From NCBI RefSeq assembly GCF_012971745.1, contig NZ_CP048834.1, positions 2,108,001 to 2,172,000 on the forward strand: DNA of 64,000 nucleotides, in the 5' to 3' direction. The DNA is from Starkeya sp. ORNL1 (lineage in GTDB: Bacteria; Pseudomonadota; Alphaproteobacteria; Rhizobiales; Xanthobacteraceae). This document shows positions 60,806 through 64,000 of the stretch, piece by piece. Every line of letters starts with the position of its first letter. Position 1 is the first letter of the stretch. The notes beneath the pieces are model-generated. The model was given only the letters and a program-made list of their open reading frames with translations, had not been told where the DNA came from and searched no databases. A program made the position numbers and the translations under genes.

Positions 60806-61563
60806 TGGACGCCACCAACCATCACCGCTTCGACGAGGCGCGCAATGTGGCGCCGCTGATGGAGGTGAAGGGGCTCGCCGTCGCCTATGGCCGCATCCGT
60901 GCGGTCGACGGCGTGAACCTCACCATCGAGCCCGGCCGCATCGTCTCGCTCGTCGGCAGCAACGGCGCCGGCAAGACCACGACGCTGATGGCACTCTCGG
61001 GCCTCTTGCCGCTCACCTCCGGCACGGTGCGCTTTGCCGGTGAGGACATCACCCGGCTCGCCCCGGAAACCCGCGTCGCCCGCGGCATCGCCCATGTGCC
61101 GGAACGCCGCCGCGTCTTCGCCGGCATGAGCGTGCGCGAGAACCTCGTGCTCGGCGGCTATGTGCGCAACGACAAGACCGAGATCGAGCAGGACATCGAG
61201 ACGCTGACCGGCCTGTTCCCGATCCTCGGCAGGCGCATGTCGCAGGCCGCCGGCACGCTCTCCGGCGGCGAGCAGCAGATGCTCGCCATTGCCCGCGGAC
61301 TGATGTCGCGGCCTTCGCTGCTGGTCATGGACGAGCCGACCATGGGCCTCGCGCCGCAGATGATCGATCTCATCCTCGACACGGTGCAGGAGATCCGCAA
61401 GCGCGGCACCACCGTGCTGCTGGTGGAGCAGAACGCGGTCGAGGCGATCCGCCTCTCCGACCATGTCTATGTGATGCGGCTCGGCCGCATCGTCCATGAA
61501 GACTCCGGGTCGTCGATCGATCCGGAGCGCGTGAAGGCCTTCTATATGGGGAACGAGGCATGA
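60805..61563 (+). CDS. livF: Branched-chain-type ABC transporter ATP-binding protein
   Basis: A 252-residue LivF-type ATPase with Walker A LVGSNGAGKTTTLMALSGLL, AHVPERRRVFAGMSVRENLVLGGY, signature LSGGEQQMLAIARGLM, Walker B LLVMDEPTMGLAPQM and VLLVEQNAVEAIRLSDH. The N-terminus carries about 15 extra residues (MDATNHHRFDEARNV) before the usual start. It overlaps the ureohydrolase gene by 4 nt. Confidence 0.9.
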   Translation: MDATNHHRFDEARNVAPLMEVKGLAVAYGRIRAVDGVNLTIEPGRIVSLVGSNGAGKTTTLMALSGLLPLTSGTVRFAGEDITRLAPETRVARGIAHVPERRRVFAGMSVRENLVLGGYVRNDKTEIEQDIETLTGLFPILGRRMSQAAGTLSGGEQQMLAIARGLMSRPSLLVMDEPTMGLAPQMIDLILDTVQEIRKRGTTVLLVEQNAVEAIRLSDHVYVMRLGRIVHEDSGSSIDPERVKAFYMGNEA

Positions 61564-62516
61564 CGGACACTGCAAGCGCATCCACACCCCGGATGCGCCT
61601 CGGCACCTTCCTCGGCGTGCCGCAGGCGAGCGAGGCCAAGGCCGGTCAGATCGCGGTGATGGGGCTGCCGTTCGATTGCGGCACCCACGCCACCCGCATC
61701 GGCTCGCGCCAGGGGCCGGCGGCGTTCCGCGCCATGTCGAGCGAGGTGCGGCCCTATTATCCCCCGCTGGCCGATGTCGATCCCCGCGAGGGCAACCGCG
61801 TGGTCGATCTCGGCGATGTCGATGTGGTCGCCTCCGATCTCGGCCCCTCCCTCGCCGCGATGGAAGCTGCGGTGTTTGACGTGGTGCGCGCGGACGCCGT
61901 GCCGCTCTGCGTCGGCGGCGACGGCACGGTGACGCTGCCGGTGCTGCGCGCGCTCGCCAAGCGCTATCCGGAGCTGGTGCTGGTGCATATCGACGCCCAC
62001 ACCGACGCCTATCCGGGCGAGGACATCAATACCGGCACCACCTTCTCCCGCGCCGCGGCGGAAGGGCTGATCGACACGAAGCGTTCGTTCCATATCGGTG
62101 CGCGCGGCACCATGCTGGTGCCCGGCGCCTATGACTATACCCGCTCGCTCGGCTTCCGCGTCATCACCGGCGAGGAAGTGCGCAAGCGCGGCGCGGCGGA
62201 TGTCGCCGCCGAGGTGCGCGAGGTCGCCGGCAACCGCCCGGTGCACCTGTCCTTCGACATGGATTATTTCGATCCGTCGGCAGCGCCGGGCGTCGCCACC
62301 CCGACCTGGGGCGGCCCGCCGGTGGCGGAGGCGTTCGACCTGCTGCATGGGCTGAAGGGGCTCGACCTCGTCGGCGTCGACATCAACACGCTGAGCCCGC
62401 CGCACGATGTCGCCGGCATGGCCGCAATGTTGGCCGGCCATGTCGCGGTGATCGCCATGCATCTCGTCCAGCTCGGCCAGGCCGAGCATCGCCTGAACGG
62501 AGGAAACCGGTCATGA
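61560..62516 (+). CDS. Ureohydrolase (arginase/agmatinase family) with altered metal site
   Basis: A 318-residue protein of the ureohydrolase fold. Two metal motifs are intact: LVHIDAHTDAYPG (DAHTD) and HLSFDMDYFDPSAAPGVATPTWGG (SFDMDYFDP). The first motif, normally GGDH(S), reads CVGGDGTVTLP, so the first manganese-ligand His is glycine. The substrate loop region INTGTTFSRAAAEGLID is agmatinase-like. It could cleave a guanidino or amidino group to release urea, or have changed chemistry. It is embedded in the catabolic operon and overlaps its neighbours by 4 nt each. Confidence 0.85.
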   Translation: MTDTASASTPRMRLGTFLGVPQASEAKAGQIAVMGLPFDCGTHATRIGSRQGPAAFRAMSSEVRPYYPPLADVDPREGNRVVDLGDVDVVASDLGPSLAAMEAAVFDVVRADAVPLCVGGDGTVTLPVLRALAKRYPELVLVHIDAHTDAYPGEDINTGTTFSRAAAEGLIDTKRSFHIGARGTMLVPGAYDYTRSLGFRVITGEEVRKRGAADVAAEVREVAGNRPVHLSFDMDYFDPSAAPGVATPTWGGPPVAEAFDLLHGLKGLDLVGVDINTLSPPHDVAGMAAMLAGHVAVIAMHLVQLGQAEHRLNGGNRS

Positions 62517-63661
62517 GTACCGCCACCACTCTGGTTCCCGAGCCGTATGTGTGGACCGAGCCGCCGCTCGGCGACGCCAAGAGCGCACCGACGCGCTTCT
62601 ATACCGACCCCGAGGTTTTCAAGGCCGAAGTTCAGCATATCCACCTCAAGACCTGGTTCTTCGCCGGACGCCTCGAAGAGGTTCCCAACCCCGGCGACTA
62701 CAAGGCGCTGGAAAGCGTCGGCGGGCCGGTGCTGCTGGTGCGCGGCGAGGACGGCGTCCTGCGCGCCTTCGCCAATGTGTGCCGGCACCGCGCCTCGATC
62801 CTGCTGGAGGGCTGCGGGCACGCCACCAATATCATCTGCCCCTACCACGCCTGGAACTACCGGCTCGACGGCACGCTCGCCGGGGCGCCCGGCATGCGCG
62901 AGGTGCCGAAGTTCGAGAAGCCGCCGCATGGCCTGATCCCGATCCGGATGGAGGTCTGGGAAGGCGCGATCTTCCTGAACTATGACGACGACGCCCCCGA
63001 TCTCGCGACCTATCTCGGCAATTTGCCGGAACTGCTGGGCAGCCACCGCTTCGGCGAGATGGCGAAGACCTGGCACATCGAGATCGACGTCAACTGCAAT
63101 TGGAAGCTGCTGCTCGAAAACGCCATGGAGACCTACCACACCGGCGTCGTCCATGCCGCGACAGTGGGGGCGCAGCGCTCGGTGAGCTTCCCGACCTCCG
63201 GTGAATGGCTGAGCATCCAGGTGCAGTCCTCGCGCTCCATCGCCGTGCTCGGCGAGGAGCCGCCCTTCCCGCCGATCGAGGGCCTGAACGAACAGGCCCG
63301 CAAGGGCACCTATTTCACGCTTGTAGCGCCGACCACGCAGTTCGCCTGCGCGCAGGACTGCATCTGGTGGCTGGCGGTGCGCCCGGTCGCGGTCGACCGC
63401 TCGGTGCTCTCGGTCGGCGGCTGCTTCCCGAAAGCCTATACCGAGCTGCCGGACTTCGAGAGCCGCGCCGCGCCCTATTACAAGCGCTGGGAAGCGGTGG
63501 CGCTGGAGGATGTCGGCATCCTCGAGAAGCAGCAGCGCGGCCTCTCCTCGAAGCTGGCACGCCCTGGCCCACTCTCCTGGCGCGACGACATGGTGCTCGC
63601 CATGAACCGCTGGGTGATGGCCCGGCTTCCTGCCCATATCGTCGATGGAATGGTCGAGTGA
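62513..63661 (+). CDS. Rieske non-heme iron oxygenase, alpha subunit
   Basis: A 382-residue oxygenase. The Rieske cluster ligands are CRH (NVCRHRASILLEGCG) and CPYH (IICPYHAWNY), near residues 86-110. The mononuclear iron site is ENAMETYHTGVVH, with a late Asp in the C-terminal domain. It fits the GbcA/StcA/CntA-like group acting on N-methylated or betaine-type compounds by oxidative demethylation. No reductase or ferredoxin gene lies within the window. It overlaps the next gene by 1 nt. Confidence 0.9.
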   Translation: MSTATTLVPEPYVWTEPPLGDAKSAPTRFYTDPEVFKAEVQHIHLKTWFFAGRLEEVPNPGDYKALESVGGPVLLVRGEDGVLRAFANVCRHRASILLEGCGHATNIICPYHAWNYRLDGTLAGAPGMREVPKFEKPPHGLIPIRMEVWEGAIFLNYDDDAPDLATYLGNLPELLGSHRFGEMAKTWHIEIDVNCNWKLLLENAMETYHTGVVHAATVGAQRSVSFPTSGEWLSIQVQSSRSIAVLGEEPPFPPIEGLNEQARKGTYFTLVAPTTQFACAQDCIWWLAVRPVAVDRSVLSVGGCFPKAYTELPDFESRAAPYYKRWEAVALEDVGILEKQQRGLSSKLARPGPLSWRDDMVLAMNRWVMARLPAHIVDGMVE

Positions 63662-64000
63662 TGCGCGTCCTGCTGACCCATAATTGCGATCTGCTGAAGC
63701 ACTTCTACGGCAACAAGGCGGTGGAACAGCTGAAAGCCCTGCCGATCGAGCTGATCATGAACGACAGCGACGAGCCGCTGCGGGGCGATGCGCTGGTGAA
63801 GGCCGCCGAGGGTTGCGAGGTGGTGATCTCCGACCGCCTTGCCGCCGGGCCGCGCGAAGTGATGAGCCGCTTGAAGGACGTGAAGACCTTCATCCGGTGC
63901 GCCGTCGATATCCGCAACATCGATGTCGATGCCGCCTCCGACGCCAATATCCTGATCTGCCGCTGCAGCTCGGGCTATGCGGATTCGGTCGGCGAGCACG
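63661..64000 (+). CDS. D-isomer-specific 2-hydroxyacid dehydrogenase, N-terminal part
   Basis: The first 113 codons are visible and the gene runs off the right edge. MRVLLTHNCDLLKHFYGNKAVEQLKALPIELIMNDSDEPLRGDALVKAAEGCEVVISDR is the usual N-terminal substrate domain. FIRCAVDIRNIDVDAASDANILICRCSSGYADSVGEH then approaches the NAD-binding part. It probably reduces or oxidises a 2-hydroxy/2-keto acid from the operon pathway. The NAD-binding motif lies outside the window, so activity cannot be checked. Confidence 0.8.
   Translation, partial: MRVLLTHNCDLLKHFYGNKAVEQLKALPIELIMNDSDEPLRGDALVKAAEGCEVVISDRLAAGPREVMSRLKDVKTFIRCAVDIRNIDVDAASDANILICRCSSGYADSVGEH

Overview
The window is GC-rich with strong third-position GC bias. 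Gene content and gene order point to an alphaproteobacterium of the order Hyphomicrobiales (Rhizobiales). The evidence is a DUF4170-DUF374-waaA-lpxK lipopolysaccharide block, a DUF6101 gene, a CtrA-type TTAA-N7-TTAA site, an EcfG-type GGAAC-N16-CGTT promoter, and several intergenic repeat families of the kind seen in that order. A Xanthobacteraceae- or Bosea-like genome is plausible but cannot be fixed from sequence alone. About 60 protein genes are supported. No rRNA, tRNA or CRISPR array was seen.

Layout. 1-2540: tail of a GFA-family gene, a methyltransferase, a secreted hypothetical and DUF6101. 2748-7031: CysQ-like phosphatase, DUF4170, acyltransferase, Kdo transferase WaaA and lipid A 4'-kinase LpxK (outer-membrane LPS). 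7160-9540: a stress-type DUF892 protein with an EcfG-like promoter, divergent from a Na/Pi cotransporter preceded by a clear Pho box. 9699-17435: a partner-switching module (STAS antagonist, HATPase anti-sigma-like protein, periplasmic binding protein, two membrane sensors, SpoIIE-type phosphatase) that meets an NCS2 permease whose C-terminal tail resembles a HATPase. 17802-23719: sulfonate use (SsuD, FAD protein, FMN reductase, SsuA/B/C-type transporter).

23748-24922: an IS110-family element inserted exactly inside a REP-like repeat, with a likely bridge-RNA region. 25106-27169: UvrD-like helicase. 27295-30818: an ECF42-type sigma factor operon with YciI, MoaD-like, BNR-propeller and VOC proteins. 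31260-35632: alkaline phosphatase, then a Tat-exported protein and an ABC ATPase/FtsX-type permease with a His-rich loop (possible metal handling). 35894-47378: two amide/urea nitrogen-scavenging systems, each with an ABC transporter and an acetamidase/formamidase. 47523-55994: small Tat protein, GGDEF-EAL protein, a FeeM/autoinducer-synthase-like protein with a CtrA site, hydrolase, methyltransferase, FadL-type porin and a LysR regulator. 56214-64000: a tightly packed catabolic operon (RidA, branched-chain-type ABC transporter with fused permease, a ureohydrolase lacking one canonical metal ligand, Rieske oxygenase, start of a 2-hydroxyacid dehydrogenase), probably controlled by the LysR regulator.

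The most interesting candidates for undescribed biology are the 56-64 kb catabolic operon, the binding-protein-to-PP2C sensory array with the HATPase-tailed permease, the IS110 insertion with apparent target words in its noncoding end, and the CtrA-linked FeeM-like synthase. Intergenic space is dominated by five repeat families, listed individually.
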